From contig NZ_CP085330.1 of the NCBI RefSeq assembly GCF_020614375.1, positions 475,872 through 539,871 of the forward strand: a DNA stretch of 64,000 bases, given 5' to 3'. The stretch's first letter is position 1. The number at the start of each line of letters is the position of its first letter. Of this stretch, positions 1 through 7,798 are shown one piece after another. A model generated the notes under the pieces. That model searched no databases. It was not told the DNA's origin and saw nothing but the letters and a program-made list of their open reading frames with translations. Both the position numbers and the translations under genes were made by a program. This DNA is from Haladaptatus salinisoli (GTDB lineage Archaea > Halobacteriota > Halobacteria > Halobacteriales > Haladaptataceae).

Positions 1-1038
1 GACAACATCGCGGCCGCTATCGCGTGCGGCGAGTACGCCGACCGCTCCGGCGAAGAGCTACTGACCGCGGTCGGCGTCGCGTACGAAGTGCAGGGCGAAC
101 TGGCGTGGAACGCGCCGGTCCGCAACAAGGGGTGGGACCACGTCACGCACACGGTCATCTCCGCGACCGCGGGCGCCGCGAAGCTGCTCGGACTCGACCG
201 CGAGGCGACCCGCGCCGCGGTCGGCATCGCGGGAACCGCCCACAACGCCCTCCGAGTGACCCGAACCGAGGGAATCACGGAGTGGAAGGCGCTGGCCTCC
301 GCGAACGCCGCCCGGAACGCCGTCTACTCCGCGATGTTGGCGAAGAACGGCGTCGAAGGGCCGACGAACCTCTTCGAGGGACAGAAGGGCTGGAAGCAGG
401 TCATCTCCGGCGAGTTCGACGTGGACTACTCGCCGGGCGAGCGCGTCCACGACGTGATGACGAAGAAGTACGTCGCCGAGACGTACGCCCAATCCGCGGT
501 GGAGGGTATCATCGAGTTGGCGGAGCGCGAGGATATCGACCCGGGCGAGGTGACGGAGATTCGCCTCGACACGTTCGCGGGCGCTAAGCTCATCATCGGC
601 GGCGGCGAGGGGTCCCGCTATCAGGTCGAGACGAAGGCGCAGGCCGACCACTCCCTCCCGTACATGCTCGCCGCGGCGCTCATCGACCGCGAGATGACGA
701 ACGCGCAGTACGAACCCGAGCGCATCCAACGAGAGGACGTCCAAGAACTCCTCCGAAAGGTCGAGGTCGAGGCGGACGACGAGCTGACCGACCGGTTCGA
801 AGCGGGCGAGATGCCGGCCGTCGTGGACGTGACGATGGCTGACGGCACGACGTACCGGATCGAGAAGGACGATTTCGAGGGACACCCCAACAACCCGATG
901 TCGTGGGAGCAGATACAAACGAAGTTCCACCGGATGGCCGAAACGCGGTACGACGAGTCGCGCCGGGACGAGATAGTCGAAACGGTGCTGCAACTGGAGG
1001 ATCAGGACGTAAGCGACCTCGTGGTACTGCTGGACTGA
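1..1038 (+). CDS. MmgE/PrpD family protein (2-methylcitrate dehydratase-like), 5' truncated by window edge
   Basis: The frame is open from base 1 to the stop at 1038, so the true start lies outside the window and about 345 residues are visible. The family contains 2-methylcitrate dehydratase and related hydro-lyases or isomerases. Visible hallmarks are AGTAHNALRVTRTEG-type sequence in the helical domain and, in the C-terminal half, the stretch VETKAQADHSLPYMLAAAL, the conserved KADHSLPY-like signature of PrpD proteins. The protein is acidic as expected for a haloarchaeon. No partner genes such as citrate synthase are visible here, so the substrate cannot be fixed. Family assignment is firm; 2-methylcitrate as substrate is inference. 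Confidence 0.9.
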   Translation, partial: DNIAAAIACGEYADRSGEELLTAVGVAYEVQGELAWNAPVRNKGWDHVTHTVISATAGAAKLLGLDREATRAAVGIAGTAHNALRVTRTEGITEWKALASANAARNAVYSAMLAKNGVEGPTNLFEGQKGWKQVISGEFDVDYSPGERVHDVMTKKYVAETYAQSAVEGIIELAEREDIDPGEVTEIRLDTFAGAKLIIGGGEGSRYQVETKAQADHSLPYMLAAALIDREMTNAQYEPERIQREDVQELLRKVEVEADDELTDRFEAGEMPAVVDVTMADGTTYRIEKDDFEGHPNNPMSWEQIQTKFHRMAETRYDESRRDEIVETVLQLEDQDVSDLVVLLD

Positions 1039-1167
1039 TTTTCCCTAAACCCACCGTCGGCGCTCCGCGAGAGTCGTCGGTCGCCGCGCTCCCGAGGTTT
1101 TCGACCGAGTTCCGACGTCGTCGCGAACGACGCACAAAAAAGGATGCGTCGGTGAACCGTTGCCGAG

Positions 1168-1500
1168 TTAGGAGAGGATGCCGCCGTATTCGATCTCGTT
1201 CTCCTGTTCGACGTCCTTCGCGGAGTTCGAGGCGACCGCGACGCCGGTCTGGCTGTTCTCGTTGGACTGGCTGCTCGCCTGCACCGCCGTCGCGTCACCG
1301 CCCTTCACTGCCACGGCGGTGTTGTCGTCCTGGACGTTGACGTTCGTTTGTTCGGCCCACTGCTCTTGGTCGACTTCAGCCTCTGCTTCCTGTTCGAACT
1401 CGTTTTCCTGTTCCTGCGCGGCGACGCTCCCGGCGAAACCGCCTACGAGTACCGAGGAGACGAGCGCCAGCGCGAGCAACAATCGAAGTGCTTTCTTCAT
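1168..1500 (-). CDS. Small secreted Q/N-rich protein with one curlin-like unit (paralogue A)
   Basis: 110 aa. The N-terminus is a Sec-type signal (MKKALRLLLALALVSSVLVG, then AGSVAAQ) with likely cleavage after AxA near residue 28. The mature part starts with an acidic EQENEFEQEAEAEVDQEQ segment, followed by one repeat unit: TNVNVQDDNTAVAV, a short turn, and TAVQASSQSNENSQTGVAVA. It ends with KDVEQENEIEY. The unit matches the five units of the 499-aa protein at 4296 and resembles the alternating N/Q/A/V strands of curlin repeats. A nearly identical gene lies 1245 bp away (2413-2745), same strand, so this is a recent tandem duplication. I know no named family for it. Secretion is well supported; amyloid or fibre formation is inference. 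Confidence 0.82.
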   Translation of the reverse strand: MKKALRLLLALALVSSVLVGGFAGSVAAQEQENEFEQEAEAEVDQEQWAEQTNVNVQDDNTAVAVKGGDATAVQASSQSNENSQTGVAVASNSAKDVEQENEIEYGGILS

Positions 1501-2412
1501 GGTTGGTAGTCCTCCGGTGACTCCGCGGCGGGGCGGGGAACATCGCTAACGACGTTCCCGTTCGCGGTTGGCGCTTCCCGCCCGGAACCACCCGAAAGTC
1601 GCTGTCGATGGACGGCTACATTAACCGGCTAGATCGTTATCACCGTTCGAACGGGCTTAACGTTGCTATCCGAATCGTACCCGCACATAACGGAAAGTTG
1701 TGTGGAATTCTCGGACGATATTCGGCCCGCCGGCGGTATAGTCCGACCGTACACGAGGTTCTCGTCGACGATGACGGTCGAGGCGATGAACGAATCGGGT
1801 AGTGACGATCGCCGCGGATGACGCGGACGAGCGACGATTGCGCGAGCGTCTCGCCACTCCGCCCGCGTTTCGACGCGCCTCGTCGCCCACCGCCGTTCGA
1901 GTCGCCCCTGAACGCCTCCGCGATCGATCTCTCGCCGAATCCGCTTCGCCCGCCTTCGGGACGTCTCTCCGGAAAGTCGGAGAACGAAAGCGGTACGGGT
2001 GGACCGCTCGCGCGGCGAACGCCCGGCGAGGAGAGAACGAGTCGCCGTACGAACTCGAACTCGACGTTCGATTCGCCGTTCGTGCGACGCAGTCGCTCGT
2101 TCGACCGCGGCCGCTCGCCGCAACGTCCGAACCTCGGTCGACGCGACGATGCGACGACCGTCGCGTCTCGCCGATTCTCGGCGGGATGCGATCGGGCGAT
2201 TCGCTCGGCCGGTCGAAGCGATCCTCCGGGTGGAGCTGCCGATCGAACTCCTCGTCCGAGGCACCGAGCGTACCGAGTTCTACGGGGTACTCCGCGTTCG
2301 ACCGTCGGCACGTCCGACGGACGACGTCACATAAAAGAATTCGCGTCGATTGGCTACCGATTCACCGTCGAATCGAACGGTCTCCGGTCGGTGTTCGCTT
2401 CTGAAGTACCGT
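1501..2412. other. Gene-less 912-bp spacer between the two small secreted paralogues
   Basis: Open frames exist on both strands, but their products are arginine/serine-rich and poor in Asp/Glu, unlike real haloarchaeal proteins, and they overlap each other. I see no tRNA, transposase or repeat here. The part next to 1500 must hold the promoter of the 1168-1500 gene. Confidence 0.6.
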
Positions 2413-2745
2413 TTACGTGGCGAACGGATATTCTATCTCGTTCTCCTGTTCGACGTCCTCGGCGGAGTTCGAGGCGACCGCCACGCCGGTCTGCGAGTTG
2501 CTGTTGGACTGGCTACTCGCCTGCACCGCCGTCGCATCGCTCCACTTGCCGATCGAGACGGCAGTGTTGTCGTCCTGGACGTTCACGTTCGTCTGCGAGA
2601 CCCACTGCTCTTGGTCGACTTCGGCTTCAGCTTCCTGTTCGAACTCGTTTTCCTGCTCCTGTGCGGCGACGCTGCCGGCGAAGCCACCGAACAGCACGGT
2701 GCTTACGACCGCCATCGCGATCAGAATCCTAAGCGTTTTCTTCAT
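2413..2745 (-). CDS. Small secreted Q/N-rich protein with one curlin-like unit (paralogue B)
   Basis: 110 aa, the same length as the gene at 1168-1500 and nearly identical in the mature region. The signal peptide (MKKTLRILIAMAVVSTVLFG, then AGSVAAQ) differs only by conservative changes. The repeat core is TNVNVQDDNTAVSI, a short KWSDA turn, then TAVQASSQSNSNSQTGVAVA, followed by EDVEQENEIEY. The two copies differ mainly in the turn (KGGDA versus GKWSDA) and the last four residues. Conservation of the protein over a diverged surrounding spacer argues that the gene is real and under selection. The acidic linker plus single repeat suggests a soluble or capping relative of the long five-unit protein at 4296, which is inference. 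Confidence 0.82.
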   Translation of the reverse strand: MKKTLRILIAMAVVSTVLFGGFAGSVAAQEQENEFEQEAEAEVDQEQWVSQTNVNVQDDNTAVSIGKWSDATAVQASSQSNSNSQTGVAVASNSAEDVEQENEIEYPFAT

Positions 2746-3575
2746 GTTTGTAGCTCCTGGTGGCGGGGGCGCGAATCGCGTGCGATCGCGCTTCTACGAA
2801 TGACGCGCGCGTACTTCGCGCCCCCTACGGGCGTTCTGCACCCTTCACCACCGCAGAATCGATAATATACGGACCCGTATTTGAACCCCGAGTATCGTTA
2901 GAGTCCTTCCAAACGGGCTATACGAATACCAGTCAGCGTTTCCGCTCGATAACGAAAGTTAATGCGACAGAAACGCCGAAATAGGCCGTACTTAGACGCG
3001 TATCCCGCGTTTTTCGGCATCGGGGTCCCCCGGGAGGAACGCCTCGGTTCCGCGTTCCGTCGCGGGGCGGCGGCGAGGATTCGTATAAGCGTTCCAAACG
3101 TTCCCTATATTCTACCCCACGTCGAATCGTCGCGGTTCCCCTATTTGCGCGTTCGACTTCCTTAGGTCGGGAATATCGAGATAGCTGACGTCTAAGCTCG
3201 AAGCGCGCGAACGGAAAAAACTCGTCCGTTCGAACCTCGATATCGCTCGTAATCTCGGTTGTGTCGGTTGCTCTCGGCCGGCATCCACGTTTCGACGATT
3301 TTCCGGGAACCTCGGTCGGAGGCGAACGGTAGAAACGGGACGCTTCCGATCTTTCGTCCGCGCCGACGGACATCGGGTTCGCCTCGAAGGCGAAGTTCCA
3401 GCGCCGAGTAACCGCCGTTGTACGCCGCGAGACCGGCCAATAACAAAGGATAGCCGTCCCGTTTTCCGTTCGCAGCTATGACCAACTACGTTCGCGCATC
3501 CGGTGGTTTTCACCGTCGGGCGGGTGCTCGAAGACCTTCGAGGCGTCGGCACGATCGACATCTGGGGGGAAGCCG
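2746..3575. other. Gene-less 830-bp spacer
   Basis: No frame on either strand has the acidic composition or third-position bias of the neighbouring genes. AT-rich patches near 2860-2960 and 3090-3110 could hold promoters, including that of the gene at 2413-2745, but no convincing element can be singled out. Confidence 0.55.
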
Positions 3576-3812
3576 ATGAGCAAAACCGTCCGAATCACTC
3601 TGGTACTCGCTCTCGTTGCCGTGTCGATTTTCAACGCATCGGTCGGCGCGGCGGAGGCGAAAAACGCCTGTTCGATTGCGGGGGACACGGACGTCGTCCG
3701 GCATCTCGAACGGTACGGGGGAGGTTGTGAACTCGGCGGGGAGACGTACATCGCGTTTCCGGAGGGAGAGCAAATAGATCACACCGGCGAACCGCCGTGG
3801 ACGCCGTTGTAA
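3576..3812 (+). CDS. Small secreted protein, unknown function
   Basis: 78 aa. The sequence has a clear signal peptide (MSKTVRITLVLALVAVSIFN, then ASVGAAEA) with a predicted AxA-type cleavage around residue 27. The mature protein is about 50 residues, acidic, with two cysteines (near residues 32 and 51) that could form one disulphide. The segment GETYIAFPEGEQID is faintly like the VYIVFGADT motif of the long secreted protein downstream, but too short to claim homology. It lies between the two small repeat proteins and the 499-aa repeat protein, all exported, so a shared extracellular role is possible. I do not recognise the family. Confidence 0.6.
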   Translation: MSKTVRITLVLALVAVSIFNASVGAAEAKNACSIAGDTDVVRHLERYGGGCELGGETYIAFPEGEQIDHTGEPPWTPL

Positions 3813-4295
3813 TTCGATCGCCGCGTTCGACAGCGATTTTTCCGGCACGTTCGGCAGAGCGCGTAGAGTAAGTCCGCGGGTGATTCGCCTTCCACCGACC
3901 CGATCGACAGCGACCGTTTAGCGCTAACGTATTCCTTTTCGAACTAGTCGCTGTCGGTCAGCGATCAGTTCGTCTTTCCCGTGGGTCGGCTTAACGGTGT
4001 CTCAGATGTCATATTCTCCTAATTCCGGTCTAGTAGCAGATATTTTTCGCGGCGTCTAAATCTCTATCGGGCGTAATTCCCGGTTTAGAGGAGAGTGTAT
4101 CCGTATCGAGAAACCGTTCGTAGCGCTCAAATTTCTGTCCGTTACCCTCCGCTTGTCCCGGTGTTAGGTTCCCCCTGTCCATTCTCAAGTTATCAATAAC
4201 AAAGGTAAATACCGGATTTAGACCAAGTTGCGGCGAAATGCCAGAGTAACAAACGATGATTCAGGAAGTAACGAAGATACGAATCCGGTGAAAGA
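3813..4295. other. Gene-less 483-bp region upstream of the long repeat protein
   Basis: This region is more AT-rich than its surroundings and has no plausible gene. It should contain the promoter and a possibly long leader for the gene at 4296; the stretch around 4195-4215 (aataacaaaggtaaatacc) is the most promoter-like part. No repeat or RNA gene is recognisable. Confidence 0.5.
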
Positions 4296-5795
4296 ATGGT
4301 GTGGAAATCAAAGGCGAGCAGCGTAGTTCTCGCTGCGATGCTCGTGATGTCGACGATGGGTATCGGACTGGTGAGCGCGGCCACCCTCAGCGCGCCGGCG
4401 AACCAAGACGACGGCGTCGTTCACGCGAACGGGGACGACGTGTACATCGTTTTCGGCGCCGACACGTCCTCGACCGACCTCAAATCGTGGGTCGAGGAGT
4501 ACAAGAACAAGGCGAAGACGAGTTCGCAGGAGTCCTCCTCCCAGGTGCTTCAGTACCAGGACGTTCAGCAGTTGAACGTCAACCAGCAGGGTAACTCTGT
4601 CGCCATCTCCATCGACGGTGGAAAAGCGGAGGCGATTCAGCGGACCTACCAGGACAACACGAACACTCAGACCGGTGTTGCCCAGTCCGTGAACGCGAAG
4701 AAGAAGACGCAGAAAAAGACGTTCAAAGACGTGAAGAACGTCTACGTCATCTTCGCGGGCGAGACCGGTTCGCGCGAGTTCTCGGGGTGGGTCGTCAGCG
4801 ACAGCTCGCACGAGAGCAAGCAGTCCGCCGACGCGCACGTCGACCAGTATCAGGACGTCGACCAGCTGAACTACAACAACCAGAGCACGGCCGTCGCGGT
4901 CGCGGAAGGCGGTAGCTACGCACGAGCGTACCAGCGAAGCTACCAGTCGAACACGAACGTGCAGGACGCGGAAGCGGTCGCGGCCAACGTCGGCGACGGA
5001 GATAACCAGAGCGCCAATTCGAGCGTCTGGCAGTACCAGAACGTCTCCCAGTTGAACGTCAACCAACAGGGCGTCGCGGTCGCCATCGCGGTCGGCGAGG
5101 GAAGCGTCGCCAAGGCGTGGCAGGTGAGCTGTCAGTTCAACACGAACAAGCAGATCGGGAAGGCTACCGCCATCAACTTCGATCCGAAGTCGGTCGAGGA
5201 AGTTACGGCGTCCGCCGACATGCAAGGCGACTTCTCCGACTCGGACGTGAAGCGGACGAGCGACGACGGAGCGCAGTCGAACTCGCAGAACGCGTCGGCC
5301 AACGTCAGCCAGTTCCAGAACGTCAGCCAGCAGAACATCAACCTGCAGGACGCGGCGGTCGCCATCGCGCTCAACGACAGCCAAGCGACGGCCACGCAGG
5401 TCAGCTATCAGGCGAACTTCAACGCGCAGATAGCCTCGGCGAACGCTGTGAACCTCAAAGACGGTAACTACGAGGCGACCACGGTGCTGAACGGAACGGA
5501 CGTGAAGGGCGACGGCTCGTGGGCCGTCAGCTACGACGACGGCGACGAGCAGGTCAACGAGCAGCACGCCATCGCCAACATCACGCAAGTTCAGTACGTC
5601 GAGCAGTTGAACGTCAACGAGCAGTACAGTGCGGTCGCCTTCGCCACGAACGGCGGCTGTGCCAACGCGGAGCAAGTGAACTACCAGGTCAACGAGAACG
5701 TGCAGGTCGCCGAATCGAACGCGACCAACACCGACTCGCAGGACGACCAGCAGAGCGTCGCGCTCGCCGGAAGCAACCTGCAACTCGTCGCGTGA
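4296..5795 (+). CDS. Secreted 499-aa protein with five curlin-like Q/N-rich units
   Basis: A signal peptide covers about residues 1-29 (SVVLAAMLVMSTMGIGLVSA core). The mature protein is almost entirely polar and built from five units of about 48 residues at 86-133, 184-231, 246-293, 339-386 and 431-478. Each unit has the plan QYQxVxQLNVNxQxxAVAIA, a glycine turn, A-x-Q-x-S-Y-Q-x-N-x-N-x-Q and A-x-A-x-N. A second motif, DVYIVFGADTSS/NVYVIFAGETGS followed by W-V, occurs twice (about 49-66 and 149-166) before units 1 and 2. There are only two cysteines (C279, C455), no transmembrane anchor and no PGF-CTERM. The pattern resembles CsgA/CsgB curlin repeats (L-N-x-x-Q-x-G-x-N-x-A). Extracellular beta-solenoid or amyloid is inference; export and repeat structure are direct observations. 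Confidence 0.88.
   Translation: MVWKSKASSVVLAAMLVMSTMGIGLVSAATLSAPANQDDGVVHANGDDVYIVFGADTSSTDLKSWVEEYKNKAKTSSQESSSQVLQYQDVQQLNVNQQGNSVAISIDGGKAEAIQRTYQDNTNTQTGVAQSVNAKKKTQKKTFKDVKNVYVIFAGETGSREFSGWVVSDSSHESKQSADAHVDQYQDVDQLNYNNQSTAVAVAEGGSYARAYQRSYQSNTNVQDAEAVAANVGDGDNQSANSSVWQYQNVSQLNVNQQGVAVAIAVGEGSVAKAWQVSCQFNTNKQIGKATAINFDPKSVEEVTASADMQGDFSDSDVKRTSDDGAQSNSQNASANVSQFQNVSQQNINLQDAAVAIALNDSQATATQVSYQANFNAQIASANAVNLKDGNYEATTVLNGTDVKGDGSWAVSYDDGDEQVNEQHAIANITQVQYVEQLNVNEQYSAVAFATNGGCANAEQVNYQVNENVQVAESNATNTDSQDDQQSVALAGSNLQLVA
4551..5729 (+). repeat. Five degenerate ~144-bp units encoding curlin-like repeats
   Basis: DNA coordinates of the units are about 4551-4694, 4845-4988, 5031-5174, 5310-5453 and 5586-5729. 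The units share the encoded pattern Q-L-N-V-N-x-Q and N-x-N-x-Q but have diverged in sequence. Spacing between unit starts is 98, 62, 93 and 92 residues, so linkers vary while unit length is nearly constant. Confidence 0.8.
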
Positions 5796-6017
5796 CGAGG
5801 TCGGTCATCCGGTGACGGTTCGGTTCCGAACCACGTTCGCGGCTACCTCGTTTGACTATTTTCTTCGCGCCGGAGCGGTCGGTGCGACCGCACTCTCGTG
5901 GAAGTCGGCACGAACCGACGAGACGGCGAGTACCGGCAGTCGTCGAGAAACCGTGAGAAATCCGGCTTCGCCCAACGTCTTTTGTAGCAGTTCGTCGTAC
6001 CCCATGCAGGGGTTTCC

Positions 6018-6842
6018 ATGACCGACAGAGCATTCGACTTCCTGCACCACAACGACCGACCAGACAAACCCCGCGAAACGGGCATCACGGAGATACGCGG
6101 CCCATACTACGATCCGATGGGGCCACGGGAACTCCGGGACATTCTCGAAACGATGGGGTGGTACGTCGATATTTACAAATTCAGCGGCGGATCGTTCGCG
6201 CTGATGCCCGAAGACGCCGTCACCGAGCTCATCGACATTTGTCACGAACACGACGTCAAAGTCTCGACCGGGGGGTTCATCGAGAACGTCCTCGTGCGCG
6301 ACCACGACAAGGTCGAAGACTACATCGAGGAAGCAGAGAACCTCGGCTTCGACATCGTTGAGATCTCTAGTGGGTTCTTGGCCACCGGTACCGACGACAT
6401 GGTTCGACTGACCGAACTCGTTCAGGAGTACGATCTGAAGCCGAAGCCGGAGATCAACGTCCAATTCGGCGCCGGCGGTGCCTCCGACCCAGAGGAACTG
6501 GAGCGCGGCGGGCAGCAGAGTCCCGAACAAGCCATTGAGGAAGGAAAGCGCCACCTCGAGGCCGGTGCCGACTTACTGATGGTCGAAGCGGAGGGTATCA
6601 CGGAGGAAGTCAAGGAATGGCGCACGGACGTGGCCTACCAGATCGCCAACGAGCTGGGTATCGAGAACCTCGTCTTCGAAGCACCCGCGCCCGATATGTT
6701 CGAGTGGTATATCAAGAACTTCGGGCCGAACGTCAACCTGTTCGTCGATAACTCACAGATCGTCGAACTTGAGTGCATGCGCTCCGGGCTATGGGGGAAG
6801 ATCAGTAGTTGGGGCCGAACCGTCACATACCAACACGACTGA
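6018..6842 (+). CDS. Phosphosulfolactate synthase (ComA) family protein
   Basis: 274 aa, close to the usual 250-270 aa of the family. ComA condenses phosphoenolpyruvate and sulfite to phosphosulfolactate, the first step of coenzyme M synthesis in methanogens. Family signatures are visible in order: YKFSGGSFAL (KfGgGt-like), VSTGGFIENVL (yPGGtlfE-like), DIVEISSGF (iEiSdG-like), EINVQFGAG, LLMVEAEGI and FGPNVNLFVDNSQIVELECM near the C-terminus. Haloarchaea are not known to make coenzyme M, so the in vivo product may be sulfolactate or another C3 sulfonate, or the reaction may have changed. The gene stands alone, with no ComB or ComC neighbour. Fold and family are secure; activity is inferred. 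Confidence 0.85.
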   Translation: MTDRAFDFLHHNDRPDKPRETGITEIRGPYYDPMGPRELRDILETMGWYVDIYKFSGGSFALMPEDAVTELIDICHEHDVKVSTGGFIENVLVRDHDKVEDYIEEAENLGFDIVEISSGFLATGTDDMVRLTELVQEYDLKPKPEINVQFGAGGASDPEELERGGQQSPEQAIEEGKRHLEAGADLLMVEAEGITEEVKEWRTDVAYQIANELGIENLVFEAPAPDMFEWYIKNFGPNVNLFVDNSQIVELECMRSGLWGKISSWGRTVTYQHD

Positions 6843-6980
6843 CACCGCCGAAGAGAGGGTTGGGCGATCGGGGATTCGTTACGCGAGATCGAGAATCGTC
6901 TTTGCGATGAGGGCGGGGCAGCAGGGTAGTCGCTTTCTGCAAGGGCTTCCAGTACGACTCAAGCCGACACCCGACCGGGC

Positions 6981-7430
6981 TCACCAAGGTTTTGCGATCA
7001 TCACGTACACGATGGCAGCGAACACCAAACCTGCACCAGCACCGAGGACGATGCCCGCGAGCGCCAGGCGACGGTAGCCACCGTCCTCGGCGTCTCCGTC
7101 CTCGAGCATCCGGATCTGGTGAGTCACAACCCACGCGTACGCGAGCATTGCCACGAACACGACTGCCCATAGCACGGTGGCGACCACGATCCACCCCAGC
7201 GTCAGCGGCAGCCCTCCGACCCAAGCGGTGGCTACGCCCGTCGCCGGGATGAGCACCAGGCCTGGGAGCACGAACCGAAGGTGGAACCGGCGCACCTGGC
7301 GCAGCACGAAGTATTCGTATTCACCCCGGGCTGCGAACTCAACCCAGAACCCCGAGCCGGCACTCATGCCGCCGACGAGCACGACCAACATGATGTGTAC
7401 GAACTTCGTCGTCGTGTACCAATCGACCAT
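6981..7430 (-). CDS. DUF2269-type integral membrane protein
   Basis: 149 aa with four predicted transmembrane helices (about 6-26, 50-70, 78-100 and 122-145). The opening TTTKFVHIMLVVLVGGMSAG and the pattern of a conserved His in helix 1, a basic loop (RRFHLRF) and a gap before helix 4 match the DUF2269 family of predicted membrane proteins. No function is known for this family. The gene is convergent with the ComA-like gene (138-bp gap) and its upstream side faces the MBL hydrolase region. Confidence 0.7.
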   Translation of the reverse strand: MVDWYTTTKFVHIMLVVLVGGMSAGSGFWVEFAARGEYEYFVLRQVRRFHLRFVLPGLVLIPATGVATAWVGGLPLTLGWIVVATVLWAVVFVAMLAYAWVVTHQIRMLEDGDAEDGGYRRLALAGIVLGAGAGLVFAAIVYVMIAKPW

Positions 7431-7620
7431 CAGTGCCTGCCTCGTGACCTAATGTGGAGCGTGCACTTGCCGACGCGGCTATTTTCGGACTGGCTACTGA
7501 CCAATTGAAATCCCCCAGAATCGTCATGATGGCGCTGATGAAACCAAGGCATACGTTCTTCAAACCACCTGACTACTTATCGTACTAGTGTAATATTTGC
7601 AACGATAAATGAGCGCTGTG

Positions 7621-7695
7621 TATCTTGCAGTGGCCCAACGAGTTGCCGAACTTCTGCACAAACGGCGTGCTGAATGGAGAGGCGATATTCATCAC
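7621..7695 (+). repeat. Degenerate ~75-bp repeat, copy 1 (upstream of MBL gene)
   Basis: The stretch containing gttgccgaacttctg and gtgctgaatggagaggcgat aligns by eye, in direct orientation, with 8641-8719 (attgccgaaatgctg, gcgctgaatacagagaggat). I estimate roughly 70 percent identity over the best ~53 bases. It looks like the end of an insertion element or a MITE remnant. Confidence 0.45.
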
Positions 7696-7798
7696 AGAAG
7701 CTTCGTTATTCCACCCAGTCAAAGCCAAACCGACCGAACGTAAGATCTGTTTACTGACCGCCCATTCGGTTTTTATCCCCGAAGGGAAATCCAACCAC

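Noticed and set aside
1608..2404. Several overlapping frames in the spacer between the small secreted genes
   Set aside because: They are basic and Ser/Arg-rich with no homology by eye; real genes here are acidic.
4308..5783. A 491-residue open frame antisense to the long repeat protein
   Set aside because: It is Leu/Val/Arg-rich with no signal or domain; it is the mirror of the GC-biased codons of the real gene.
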